Shown piece by piece: positions 18,488-26,953 of a stretch of 64,000 nucleotides of DNA. Numbering within the stretch: the stretch's first letter is position 1; every line of letters starts with the position of its first letter. Source of the DNA: Serratia proteamaculans (lineage in GTDB: Bacteria > Pseudomonadota > Gammaproteobacteria > Enterobacterales > Enterobacteriaceae); assembly GCF_013337185.1 (NCBI RefSeq), contig NZ_SWDE01000001.1, positions 372,001 through 436,000 on the forward strand. Reading direction: 5' to 3'. The translations under genes and the position numbers were made by a program. A model generated the notes under the pieces. The model worked only from the letters and a program-made list of their open reading frames with translations, was not told the origin of the DNA and made no database searches.

Positions 18488-20914
18488 ATGTTAAAGCCCC
18501 GTCAGATTATTCTTTTCCTGTTCCTGCTGTTTGGCTTGCAGTTAGCGCCGTTGGCCAGCGTCGCTGCACAAGATGATGCCCCGGTGGCAGAAAGTCCGCC
18601 GGATCCTGCGACTGCACTGAAGACTTATCAAAAGCAGTTGGACAGCATCAAGCAGCAGGTTTCCAAAGCCGATAACGATAACCAGCTTAGCAAACTGAAG
18701 CTGGCTACCGAGGATCTGGCCGCCGGGCTTGATAAACTGGCAACCGATCTGCAACCGGCACAGGAGAAACTGCAGGGGCAACTTGACGTATTAGGCCCGC
18801 AGCCGGCCGCCGGTTCGATGGCTGAAACCGCGGCCGTGGTGCAGCAGCGTAATACATTGAACAACAGTAAAAAACAACTGGACGATGCGGTGAAACGCGC
18901 ACAGGCCATGCGGGCCGGTGCGATTGATCTGGGCCAACAAATCAGTGACTTGCGTCGCGTGGCGTTCAAAACCCAGTTGGCATTGAACACCGGTAGCGTA
19001 CTCGGCAGCAAATTTTGGTCGCCGGTGGTGCAACCTGCCGCCAGTGACGTGCAGAGATTGGACGAGTTCAATACGGCCATGAAACAGGCCTGGGACACCA
19101 GTTGGCAGGAAGAGTGGCGCTACGGTACCCTCACTCTGTTGGTATTGGCGGTGATTATCTGGTCATGGGGCCGTTATTTTTCCGAGCGTTTTCTGGCCTG
19201 GGTGAGTATTCGTTTTCTGCCGGATGGGCGTTTACGCCGCAGCTTTATGGCGATAATGACCGTCACCGTTACGGTTATCACCACCAGTATTGCGCTGAAT
19301 CTGCTGTACGTCACTTTTACCCGCGTGCAGCCGTTGCCGGGGATGTTGGAAGATTTTGCCGAAGGCTTTTATCGGTTGGGGATCTTCTGCGCACTGATCG
19401 CCGGTCTGGGCCGGGCGACGCTGTCTCTTAACCGTCCGTCATGGCGTCTGGGTACCATGGATGACGCGGTAGCCGCCGGTTTACGTTATTTCTCGCCGCT
19501 GCTGGCCGGGTTAGCCTTGGCATTTGGCTCGATTGAGCTGATCAACAACGTGGTGAGCGCCAGCCTGGCCACCACCATTTTCGGCAACGGCCTGGTTGCC
19601 GGATTAATCGGTATGGTGCTGTTGGCGATGCCGCTGCGTTCCCAGCGCATTCGTCGCCAACTGGAACAGCAGGGTGAGCACGTAGAGAAGCGTTCCACCC
19701 TCAGTGGCCTGTTGCACATGAGCACCCTGGTGTGTTCGGTGATAATCCTGTTTTCACTGCTGGTGGGGTATATCGCCTTTGCCCGCTTCCTGACCTATCA
19801 GGTGATCTGGATCGCCCTGGTACTGATGGCGTTTTATTTCCTGCTGATGTTCGCCACCGATCTGTGCGGTGCGATATTTTCTTCGCAGACCGCCAGCGGC
19901 AAGATGCTGAAAAAGTCGTTTAACTTTAAGGATCGTCATCTGGAGCAAATGGCGATAATCTTCACCGCCATTGCCAAGTGTTCTCTGTTGTTATTAATGA
20001 TTGTTTCGCTGTTTAACGGCTCGTTCGGCACCACCACGCCCAACTCGTTGCTGGACAAGATCATTGCCATCCTCAGCGGTGAAGGCCTGCAACGACTGAA
20101 TATTGTGCCGGGCAACCTGATTAACGCGGTTATTTGTCTGGCGATCGGTATCTATATTCTGCGGGTGACCCAGCGTTGGCTCAGCCAGGAACTGCTGCCG
20201 AAAACCATTTCAGACATTGGTATTCGTGCATCACTGGTCACGCTGTTCAGCAATGTGGGTTACGTGCTGCTGATCCTGATCACCCTGGCGGCGCTGGGTA
20301 TCCAGTGGAACAATCTGGCGTGGATCGTCAGTGCGTTGTCGGTGGGTATCGGTTTTGGTCTGCAGGAAATCGTGAAGAACTTCATTTCCGGCCTGATCCT
20401 GCTGACCGAACGGCCGGTAAAAGTGGGCGATATGATCGGAATTGGCGGTGTGGAAGGGGATGTGCGCCGCATTAACGTACGTGCCACCGAGATCCAGCTC
20501 AGTGACCGTTCGACCATGATCGTACCCAACTCGCAGTTAATCTCGCAAAACGTGCGTAATGCCACCATGGGCAATGCGCAGGGCGTGGTGACCATCGCGC
20601 TGACCTTCCCGACGGATATTGACCCGGAGCAGGTGCGTAATATCTTGCTGAGTGCTTACCAGGAATATGAAGCCATTCAGGAAACGCCCGCGCCTTATGT
20701 TCGTTTTAGTCAGCTTGGCCCGGAAGGTATTATTCTTAGCGTAACCGGTTATGTAGCCAGCCCGCGCATGGTGGGTTCCACCAAAAGTGAATTGCTGTTC
20801 AATATCCTCAAGCTGCTGCGCGCGCAACGGGTCAATATGTCCAGTCCGCAAGAAGTGGTGTTTATGAAGCAACAGGCGAAAAATCTTACCAACGACGAAG
20901 AACAATCTTCGTAA
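18488..20914 (+). CDS. mechanosensitive channel of the MscS family with N-terminal DUF3772
   Basis: About 808 residues from the ATG that gives MLKPRQIILFLFLLF, chosen because it begins a clean signal peptide ending SVAAQ; the frame is open back to 18446 with an ATG at 18464. Residues to about 220 are a periplasmic, coiled-coil-prone DUF3772 region, followed by several membrane spans. The MscS core is near the end: LSVGIGFGLQEIVKNFISGLILLTERPVKVGD and the beta domain with STMIVPNSQLISQNV. Such channels open under membrane tension and release solutes in osmotic down-shock. Repeat copy 3 follows the stop. Confidence 0.92.
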   Translation: MLKPRQIILFLFLLFGLQLAPLASVAAQDDAPVAESPPDPATALKTYQKQLDSIKQQVSKADNDNQLSKLKLATEDLAAGLDKLATDLQPAQEKLQGQLDVLGPQPAAGSMAETAAVVQQRNTLNNSKKQLDDAVKRAQAMRAGAIDLGQQISDLRRVAFKTQLALNTGSVLGSKFWSPVVQPAASDVQRLDEFNTAMKQAWDTSWQEEWRYGTLTLLVLAVIIWSWGRYFSERFLAWVSIRFLPDGRLRRSFMAIMTVTVTVITTSIALNLLYVTFTRVQPLPGMLEDFAEGFYRLGIFCALIAGLGRATLSLNRPSWRLGTMDDAVAAGLRYFSPLLAGLALAFGSIELINNVVSASLATTIFGNGLVAGLIGMVLLAMPLRSQRIRRQLEQQGEHVEKRSTLSGLLHMSTLVCSVIILFSLLVGYIAFARFLTYQVIWIALVLMAFYFLLMFATDLCGAIFSSQTASGKMLKKSFNFKDRHLEQMAIIFTAIAKCSLLLLMIVSLFNGSFGTTTPNSLLDKIIAILSGEGLQRLNIVPGNLINAVICLAIGIYILRVTQRWLSQELLPKTISDIGIRASLVTLFSNVGYVLLILITLAALGIQWNNLAWIVSALSVGIGFGLQEIVKNFISGLILLTERPVKVGDMIGIGGVEGDVRRINVRATEIQLSDRSTMIVPNSQLISQNVRNATMGNAQGVVTIALTFPTDIDPEQVRNILLSAYQEYEAIQETPAPYVRFSQLGPEGIILSVTGYVASPRMVGSTKSELLFNILKLLRAQRVNMSSPQEVVFMKQQAKNLTNDEEQSS

Positions 20915-20918
20915 TAAT

Positions 20919-20999
20919 CCCCTCTCCCAAGGGAGAGGGTTAGGGTGAGGGGGAACATGCATATGCCCTCACCCCGGCCCTCTCCCAAGGGAGAGGGGG
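20919..20999. repeat. intergenic GAGAGGG inverted-repeat element, copy 3 (full form)
   Basis: Two matching hairpins, CCCTCTCCCAAGGGAGAGGG at each end, flank GTTAGGGTGAGGGG and CCCTCACCCCGG, which pair with each other around a short ATGC-rich centre. It lies between convergent genes 4 bp after the mechanosensitive channel stop and probably serves as its terminator. Confidence 0.85.
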
Positions 21000-21034
21000 C
21001 GTTCACGGAACGACACTGAGCCCATAAGGCAAAC

Positions 21035-21208
21035 TCAGTGCATCGCCGGTACCACGGACTGCGAGCAATCGCTGTTGGCACTGGCGGAAGTGTTATTGCA
21101 GGTTTGTGGATCGTTATGTACGGGCGGTGGTGGTACATCCTGTGGGCCGCCTCTGCCCATACAGCCGGAAAGCATCAGCATCAACAGCACAGGGATCATT
21201 GTTTTCAT
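21035..21208 (-). CDS. small putative lipoprotein (57 aa)
   Basis: ATG behind GGAGG (spacing about seven bases). The first 16 residues form a lipoprotein signal, MKTMIPVLLMLMLSGC, with lipobox LSGC and Cys16 as lipid anchor. The mature peptide is about 42 residues, starting CMGRGG, with a short proline run (VPPPPV), several Asn and Ser, and two more cysteines that could form a disulfide. Residue after the anchor Cys is Met, so outer-membrane sorting is likely. I do not recognise it. It is transcribed towards the mechanosensitive channel. Confidence 0.65.
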   Translation of the reverse strand: MKTMIPVLLMLMLSGCMGRGGPQDVPPPPVHNDPQTCNNTSASANSDCSQSVVPAMH

Positions 21209-21298
21209 CTCAGTTACCTCCGATCTGAATACTCCCTTAAGTATATGCCCTGAAAGGCAGTTGGGCCGCCCAATGATGCGTATTGAGCCGGATAGCCA

Positions 21299-22231
21299 TT
21301 ACAACAGAGGGCGGATCGGCTCCAGGTACTGCTGCATTAACTTTTGCATTTGCACCAGGTGTGGGGCATCCGCTTTTTCACGCATCAGGTAAATGCCGAC
21401 GGTACAGCGTTGGCCTGGTTGCGTCAGTTGCAATGGCTCGATGCCGTAATCGGCAAAATAGCCTGCCATGCAGGCAGGATAGGCCAGCAGCACCGCGTCG
21501 GAATCGTTGATCATATCCACTGCCGACATCATCGAGTTGGTCGAACAGATCACCCGTTCCGCCAGGTGCAGGCGGTTACGCGCCAGCTTTTTCGGCTGCA
21601 TATCCTCCACCATATGATGATAGCGGCTTTCATCCGGCGTCAGCTCGACACAGGGGTAGTCCAGTAATGCGTCCGGCGCGACCGGTTGACCCAGTAATGG
21701 GTGCCCGCGCCGTACGAACATGGTGTCGCTGGTGCCGAACAGCGGCAGAAAGCTGATGCCAGCCTTGGGGTTCAACCCCTGAATTTCATGACCGATAAAC
21801 AAATCGATATCGCCGCCCAACAGTAAATCCATCAGGCGCAGATGGTTGCCCAGATCGATATGGATGTTCACCGAGGGGTGCAGCTTGCGGTAGGCGTTGA
21901 AACTGTCGCGCACAAACATATACCACCAGGCATGACCGGTGCCCATGCGTAAGCTCTGCTCCTGACGCGCCTTGATAAAGGCCAGTTTGATCAGCGTATT
22001 GTCATAAATTCGCTGCATCATCTGTGCCTGCTCCAGCAGCAGGTCACCGTATTCGGTGGTTTTCACTCCGGTTGAGGTACGTTCCAGCAGCTGCACCCCC
22101 AGATTTTCTTCCAGTTTCTTCATGTTGTGGGTCAGCGTTGGCTGGCTCAGGCAAAGCTTGTTTGCTGCATGACTCACATTTTTGAACATCGCCACTTCGA
22201 TAAACTGCCGCAGAATTTTGTCCACGATCAT
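21299..22231 (-). CDS. palR: LysR family regulator of the pal cluster
   Basis: About 310 residues; the ATG giving MIVDKILRQFIEV has GTGGA in front, and a GTG nine bases upstream is also open. The N-terminal helix-turn-helix reads VSHAANKLCLSQPTLTHNMKKLEE, followed by a LysR substrate-binding domain. It is divergent from the sugar transporter and glycosidase genes; a LysR gene (palR) accompanies the palatinose cluster of Erwinia rhapontici, which has the same gene content. A perfect 17-bp dyad between palR and palE is the probable binding site. Confidence 0.8.
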   Translation of the reverse strand: MIVDKILRQFIEVAMFKNVSHAANKLCLSQPTLTHNMKKLEENLGVQLLERTSTGVKTTEYGDLLLEQAQMMQRIYDNTLIKLAFIKARQEQSLRMGTGHAWWYMFVRDSFNAYRKLHPSVNIHIDLGNHLRLMDLLLGGDIDLFIGHEIQGLNPKAGISFLPLFGTSDTMFVRRGHPLLGQPVAPDALLDYPCVELTPDESRYHHMVEDMQPKKLARNRLHLAERVICSTNSMMSAVDMINDSDAVLLAYPACMAGYFADYGIEPLQLTQPGQRCTVGIYLMREKADAPHLVQMQKLMQQYLEPIRPLL

Positions 22232-22246
22232 ATTTTCCACTGGTGG

Positions 22247-22263
22247 TATAGAAAGTTTCTATA
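22247..22263. promoter_or_regulatory. 17-bp perfect dyad in the palR-palE promoter region
   Basis: TATAGAAAGTTTCTATA is a perfect palindrome around a central G. It contains the T-N11-A pattern favoured by LysR regulators and lies just upstream of palR, in the gap shared with palE. Confidence 0.65.
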
Positions 22264-22354
22264 TCGTAGCGATGAAAAACGATTTCCGCCAATGACCCGC
22301 CTTCGATAGCTTGCTCCCATGCCGGTATTCCCAGCCGCCACCCCAGAGGATGCA

Positions 22355-23620
22355 ATGAGAAGATTGATACCGAGTATGGTTGCTGCCGCACTGGCGGTGA
22401 CAACGGGTCAGGCGCTGGCCGACACGCTGCGCATGCAGTGCGCTCCCAGCAAAGAGGGGCGCCAGTATTGCAATGAGATCAAGCAGCGCTTTGAGGCCCA
22501 GACTGGCCATAGCCTGGAGTTTATCGATCTGCCTCCCGCTTCTGATGAAAAGCTGTCGCTATTCCAGCAATTGTTTGCCGCCAAAGACGCCAGCGCCATC
22601 GATCTGTTCCAGGCCGATACCGTATGGATCGGCGTACTGAACAAGCACCTGCTGGATTTGACTGACAGCGTGAGCGACATCAAACCGGATTTTTTCCCTG
22701 CCGCCTGGCAAAACAACGTGGTGAACGGCCGGGTCAAAGCGGTACCGGCCTATCTGGACAGCGGCGCGCTCTACTACCGTAAGGATCTGCTGGAAAAATA
22801 CGGCGAACAGCCGCCGGTGACCTGGGCCGATCTGACCCGCATCGCCACCCGCATTCAGCAGGGTGAACGTGCCGCCGGTCATAAAAACTTTTGGGGGCTG
22901 GTGTTCCAGGGAAAGTCCTATGAGGGGCTGACCTGCAACGCACTCGAATGGGTAGCTTCACAGAACGGCGGCAGTTTTATCGACGCTCAGGGCAATATCA
23001 CCATCAACAACTCACAGGCGGCGCAGGCGCTGAATATGGCCGCCGGCTGGATCGGCAAAATTACGCCGAAGGGCACGCTTGGCTACATGGAGGAGGAGTC
23101 GCGGGCGGTTTTCCAGAACGGTGATGCCATGTTTATGCGCAACTGGCCATACGCCTACGTGCTGGCACAGGACAACAGCAGCGCGATCCGCGGCAAGGTG
23201 GGCGTGATGCCGCTGCCGAAAGGTGCCGATGGCCGTTCGGTCAGTGCATTGGGCGGTTGGCAGTGGGCGATCAACGGTTATACCAAAAACCCTCAGGCGG
23301 CGATCGCGCTGCTGAAAATCGTCAGCGATGCCGAATCGCAAAAAAGGGCGCTGGCGCTGATGGGCCAGGCGCCTTCCCGCACGGCGTTGTATGACGATCC
23401 GCAGGTCTTGGCGCAGGCGCCTTATCTGGCGGACTTCAAGGTCATTTTCGCCCAGGCGATGCCGCGCCCGGCAACCCAAACCAAAAGGCAGTATGCGCAG
23501 GTCTCCCGGGCTATCTACAACGCCACCTTTAACGTACTGCGCGGCGATAGTGACGGTGTCACTGCAGTCGCGGATCTACAGCAAAGACTGGAACGGATTA
23601 AAGCCAGAGGATGGCGTTGA
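22355..23620 (+). CDS. palE: periplasmic sugar-binding protein, palatinose/trehalulose-type
   Basis: 421 residues from the ATG behind AGAGGA; a signal peptide MRRLIPSMVAAALAVTTGQALA is evident. It is a family 1 extracellular solute-binding protein of the maltose-binding type, with IDLFQADTVWIG and YLDSGALYYRKDLLEKYG as the usual landmarks. It should collect the disaccharide and deliver it to PalFG. First gene of a six-gene operon. Assignment to palatinose rests on cluster similarity to the E. rhapontici pal genes, so the substrate could be another alpha-glucoside. Confidence 0.85.
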   Translation: MRRLIPSMVAAALAVTTGQALADTLRMQCAPSKEGRQYCNEIKQRFEAQTGHSLEFIDLPPASDEKLSLFQQLFAAKDASAIDLFQADTVWIGVLNKHLLDLTDSVSDIKPDFFPAAWQNNVVNGRVKAVPAYLDSGALYYRKDLLEKYGEQPPVTWADLTRIATRIQQGERAAGHKNFWGLVFQGKSYEGLTCNALEWVASQNGGSFIDAQGNITINNSQAAQALNMAAGWIGKITPKGTLGYMEEESRAVFQNGDAMFMRNWPYAYVLAQDNSSAIRGKVGVMPLPKGADGRSVSALGGWQWAINGYTKNPQAAIALLKIVSDAESQKRALALMGQAPSRTALYDDPQVLAQAPYLADFKVIFAQAMPRPATQTKRQYAQVSRAIYNATFNVLRGDSDGVTAVADLQQRLERIKARGWR

Positions 23621-23660
23621 AAGCAGGGCAATTATCCATTAACCGCCGGAGTCATGATGC

Positions 23661-24653
23661 ATGAAACGCGATACTCACGCTTTATCCCTGACGGCCACGC
23701 CAGCGCCTGCCCAGGCGCGGCCGGTCAGGCGCAGCAAGCTTAATCACCAACAGCGCCGCAGCCGTATCGCCTGGTTGCTGGTGGCACCGGCCATGTTGTT
23801 GCTGGCGGCGGTGGCGGGTTGGCCGCTGCTGCGCACCCTGTTTTACAGCTTCACCGACGCCATGCTGGACGCGCCGGACGACTATCGCTTTGTCGGTTTC
23901 GCCAACTATCTGGACCTGACCGCGGGCGGCCATCATTACGGGGTGTTGGCGGATCCGCTGTGGTGGCTGGCGGTGGGCAACACCTTGCGTTTTAGCCTGC
24001 TATCCGTCTCGCTGGAACTGGTGTTTGGCATGCTGCTGGCATTGCTGATGAATCAGAAATTCCGTGGTCAGGGGCTGGTCCGCACCGCCATTTTAGTGCC
24101 CTGGGCCATTCCGACCATTGTTTCCGCCAAGATGTGGGGCTGGATGTTTCATGACCAATATGGGGTAGTCAACGACCTGCTGCTCAAAAGCGGCATCATC
24201 GCCACACCTTTGGCCTGGGTTGCGGAGCCGGGGTTGTCGATGTGGGCGGTGGTGATTGCCGACGTCTGGAAAACCACGCCGTTTATGGCCTTGATGCTAC
24301 TGGCTGCGCTGCAACTGATCCCCGGCGATTTGTATGAGGCCGCACGGGTCGATGGTGCCAATGCCTGGCAGCGCTTCCGCCGCATCACCTTGCCGTTGAT
24401 TATGCCGGCGATGATTGTCGCGCTGATTTTCCGGGTGATGGATGCGTTGCGGGTGTTTGATCTGATCTATGTGCTGACCTCCAATAGCGAGGCCACGGTG
24501 TCGGTATCCGGTTATGCCCGCGATCGCATGGTCAGCTATCAGGAAATGGGCTCTGGCTCGGCCGCTTCGGTGCTGGTGTTTATGATGGTGGCGGGTATTG
24601 CCGCCTGTTTCCTCACGCTGGGTCGCCTGAACGACAAGGAGAAACGCGCATGA
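23661..24653 (+). CDS. palF: ABC sugar transporter permease, MalF-like
   Basis: 330 residues with six predicted spans and a cytoplasmic N-terminal extension rich in Arg and Gln. The EAA loop reads YEAARVDGANAWQRFRRITLPLIMP, typical of the CUT1 sugar permeases. It pairs with PalG to form the inner-membrane channel. Its last four bases overlap the palG start (ATGA), which implies coupled translation. 40 bp separate it from palE. Confidence 0.88.
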   Translation: MKRDTHALSLTATPAPAQARPVRRSKLNHQQRRSRIAWLLVAPAMLLLAAVAGWPLLRTLFYSFTDAMLDAPDDYRFVGFANYLDLTAGGHHYGVLADPLWWLAVGNTLRFSLLSVSLELVFGMLLALLMNQKFRGQGLVRTAILVPWAIPTIVSAKMWGWMFHDQYGVVNDLLLKSGIIATPLAWVAEPGLSMWAVVIADVWKTTPFMALMLLAALQLIPGDLYEAARVDGANAWQRFRRITLPLIMPAMIVALIFRVMDALRVFDLIYVLTSNSEATVSVSGYARDRMVSYQEMGSGSAASVLVFMMVAGIAACFLTLGRLNDKEKRA

Positions 24654-25495
24654 AGCTGAGCCGCCAACAGCAAAAGTACGGCCACAAGGCGCTGATATTT
24701 GTCGCCGCCGCGTTGGCCAGCCTGATTTGCCTGTTTCCTTTCTATTACGCGCTGATCACCTCATTGCGTTCGGGGCAGGATTTGTTCCAGGTCGCCTATC
24801 TGCCTGGCAACCTGCACTGGGGAAATTACCTTACGGCGTTGATGGAAAACGGCATCGCCCGCAGCCTGCTCAATTCCATCGTTGTGGCGACGCTGACGGT
24901 AGGTATCTGCCTGCTGGTGTCAATTACCGCCGCATTCGCCCTGGCGCGTATCCGTTTTCGCGGCCGAAAGTATCTGCTGTTCACCATTCTTTGCGTGTCG
25001 ATGTTCCCGCAGGTGGCGGTGCTGTCCGGCATGTTCGAACTGGTGCGCTTTATGGGGCTGTATGACTCTCTGGGTGCGCTGGTGCTGTCCTATACCACCT
25101 TCTCACTGCCGTTTACCGTCTGGGTGCTGACCACCTTTATGAAGGCGATCCCGGCGGAACTGGAAGAGGCGGCGATCGTCGACGGTGCCGGTACCTGGAC
25201 TATCATCAGCCGTATTTTTGCGCCGATCATGGGCCCGTCGCTGGTGACTACCGGGCTGCTGGCATTTATCGGTGCCTGGAATGAATTCATGTTCGCGCTG
25301 ACCTTTGTCATCTCCAGCGGCAAACGCACCGTGCCGGTAGCGATTGGCATGCTGCAGGGCGCCTCTCAGTTCGAACTTCCCTGGGGCACCATCATGGCGG
25401 CCTCGGTCATCGTCACACTGCCGATCATCGCACTGGTTCTGATATTCCAGCGCCGTATCGTCAGCGGATTAACCAACGGCGCAGTAAAAGGCTGA
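24650..25495 (+). CDS. palG: ABC sugar transporter permease, MalG-like
   Basis: 281 residues, six spans. The EAA loop reads LEEAAIVDGAGTWTIISRIFAPIMGP, and the C-terminal GLTNGAVKG is the usual ending of CUT1 MalG-type permeases. It overlaps palF by four bases and is followed after 31 bp by the GH4 gene. Confidence 0.88.
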   Translation: MKLSRQQQKYGHKALIFVAAALASLICLFPFYYALITSLRSGQDLFQVAYLPGNLHWGNYLTALMENGIARSLLNSIVVATLTVGICLLVSITAAFALARIRFRGRKYLLFTILCVSMFPQVAVLSGMFELVRFMGLYDSLGALVLSYTTFSLPFTVWVLTTFMKAIPAELEEAAIVDGAGTWTIISRIFAPIMGPSLVTTGLLAFIGAWNEFMFALTFVISSGKRTVPVAIGMLQGASQFELPWGTIMAASVIVTLPIIALVLIFQRRIVSGLTNGAVKG

Positions 25496-25526
25496 TTTTC
25501 GATTAACCCTAAGCAGGAGCAAACCA

Positions 25527-26888
25527 ATGGCTACAAAAATCGTTTTAGTGGGGGCGGGCAGCGCGCAATTCGGCTACGGCACGCTGGGGGATATCTTCCA
25601 GAGCAAGACATTGTACGGCAGCGAAATTGTGCTGCACGACATCAACCCGGCCGCGCTGGCGGTGACCGAGAAAACCGCCCGGGACTTTTTGGCGGCGGAA
25701 GATCTGCCGTTTACCCTCAGCGCCACCACCGATCGTAAAACCGCGCTGCGCGGGGCGGAGTTTGTGATTATCTCGATTGAAGTGGGTGACCGTTTTGCGC
25801 TGTGGGATCTGGACTGGCAAATCCCGCAGCAATACGGCATTGGGCAGGTCTATGGCGAAAACGGTGGCCCCGGTGGCCTGTTCCACTCGCTGCGTATCAT
25901 TCCGCCGATCCTCGACATCTGCGCCGACGTCGCTGACATTTGCCCAGATGCGTGGATATTTAACTATTCCAACCCGATGAGCCGCATTTGCACCACGGTG
26001 CATCGGCGCTTCCCGCAGCTTAATTTTGTCGGCATGTGCCACGAAATTGCTTCGCTGGAGCGCTATCTGCCGGAGATGCTCGGCACTTCGTTTGAAAACC
26101 TCAACCTGCGGGCCGCCGGGCTTAACCACTTCAGCGTACTGCTGGAAGCCAGCTACAAAGACAGCGGTAAAGACGCTTATGCCGATGTGCGCGCCAAGGC
26201 ACCGGATTATTTTTCCCGCCTGCCGGGCTACAGCGACATTCTGGCCTACACCCGTACCCACGGCAAACTGGTGCAGACCGAGGGCAGCACCGAGCGCGAT
26301 GCGCTGGGCGGCAAAGACAGTGCCTACCCCTGGGCCGACCGCACGCTGTTTAAAGAGATCCTGGAAAAATTCCACCACTTGCCGATCACCGGCGACAGTC
26401 ATTTTGGTGAGTATATCCGTTGGGCCAGTGAGGTCAGCGATCATCGCGGTATCCTCGATTTCTACACCTTCTATCGTAATTACCTCGGCCATGTGCAGCC
26501 GAAAATCGAATTGAAGCTGAAAGAACGCGTGGTGCCGATCATGGAAGGGATGCTGACCGATTCCGGCTATGAAGAGTCGGCGGTCAATATCCCTAATCTG
26601 GGGTTTATCAAACAATTGCCGGAGTTTATTGCGGTTGAAGTGCCGGCCATTATCGATCGTAAAGGTGTGCATGGCATCAAGGTCAATATGCCGGCCGGCA
26701 TCGGTGGGTTGCTCAGCAATCAGATTGCCATTCACGATCTGACCGCTGACGCGGTCATTGAAGGCTCGCGTGACCTGGTGATCCAGGCGCTGTTGGTGGA
26801 TTCGGTCAACGACAAATGCCGCGCGATCCCTGAACTGGTGGACGTGATGATTTCGCGCCAGGGGCCGTGGCTCGATTACCTTAAATAA
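25527..26888 (+). CDS. palH: glycoside hydrolase family 4 (alpha-glucosidase/galactosidase type)
   Basis: 453 residues. GH4 enzymes need NAD+ and a divalent metal and act by oxidation-elimination rather than by classical hydrolysis. The NAD fold starts at once (KIVLVGAGSAQFG). NPMSRIC and GLNHFS are the conserved substrate and metal loops. The diagnostic tetrapeptide after the metal-binding Cys is CHEI (GMCHEIAS), not CHSV of MelA or CNVP/CNIP of phospho-glycosidases, so the substrate is probably an unphosphorylated glucoside. It lies inside the transporter operon, as palH does in E. rhapontici. Preceded by AGGAG. Confidence 0.87.
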   Translation: MATKIVLVGAGSAQFGYGTLGDIFQSKTLYGSEIVLHDINPAALAVTEKTARDFLAAEDLPFTLSATTDRKTALRGAEFVIISIEVGDRFALWDLDWQIPQQYGIGQVYGENGGPGGLFHSLRIIPPILDICADVADICPDAWIFNYSNPMSRICTTVHRRFPQLNFVGMCHEIASLERYLPEMLGTSFENLNLRAAGLNHFSVLLEASYKDSGKDAYADVRAKAPDYFSRLPGYSDILAYTRTHGKLVQTEGSTERDALGGKDSAYPWADRTLFKEILEKFHHLPITGDSHFGEYIRWASEVSDHRGILDFYTFYRNYLGHVQPKIELKLKERVVPIMEGMLTDSGYEESAVNIPNLGFIKQLPEFIAVEVPAIIDRKGVHGIKVNMPAGIGGLLSNQIAIHDLTADAVIEGSRDLVIQALLVDSVNDKCRAIPELVDVMISRQGPWLDYLK

Positions 26889-26896
26889 GCCGGATG

Positions 26897-26920
26897 GCGG
26901 GACGCTTGTCGGCGTCCCGC
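26897..26920 (+). other. intra-operon hairpin between palH and palK
   Basis: GCGGGACGC pairs perfectly with GCGTCCCGC around a 6-base loop. No T-tract follows. It could adjust expression of palK and palQ relative to the upstream genes or protect the upstream mRNA. Confidence 0.5.
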
Positions 26921-26953
26921 TCAATGCCAATGGGGTGTGAGAACGGGAGGAAT

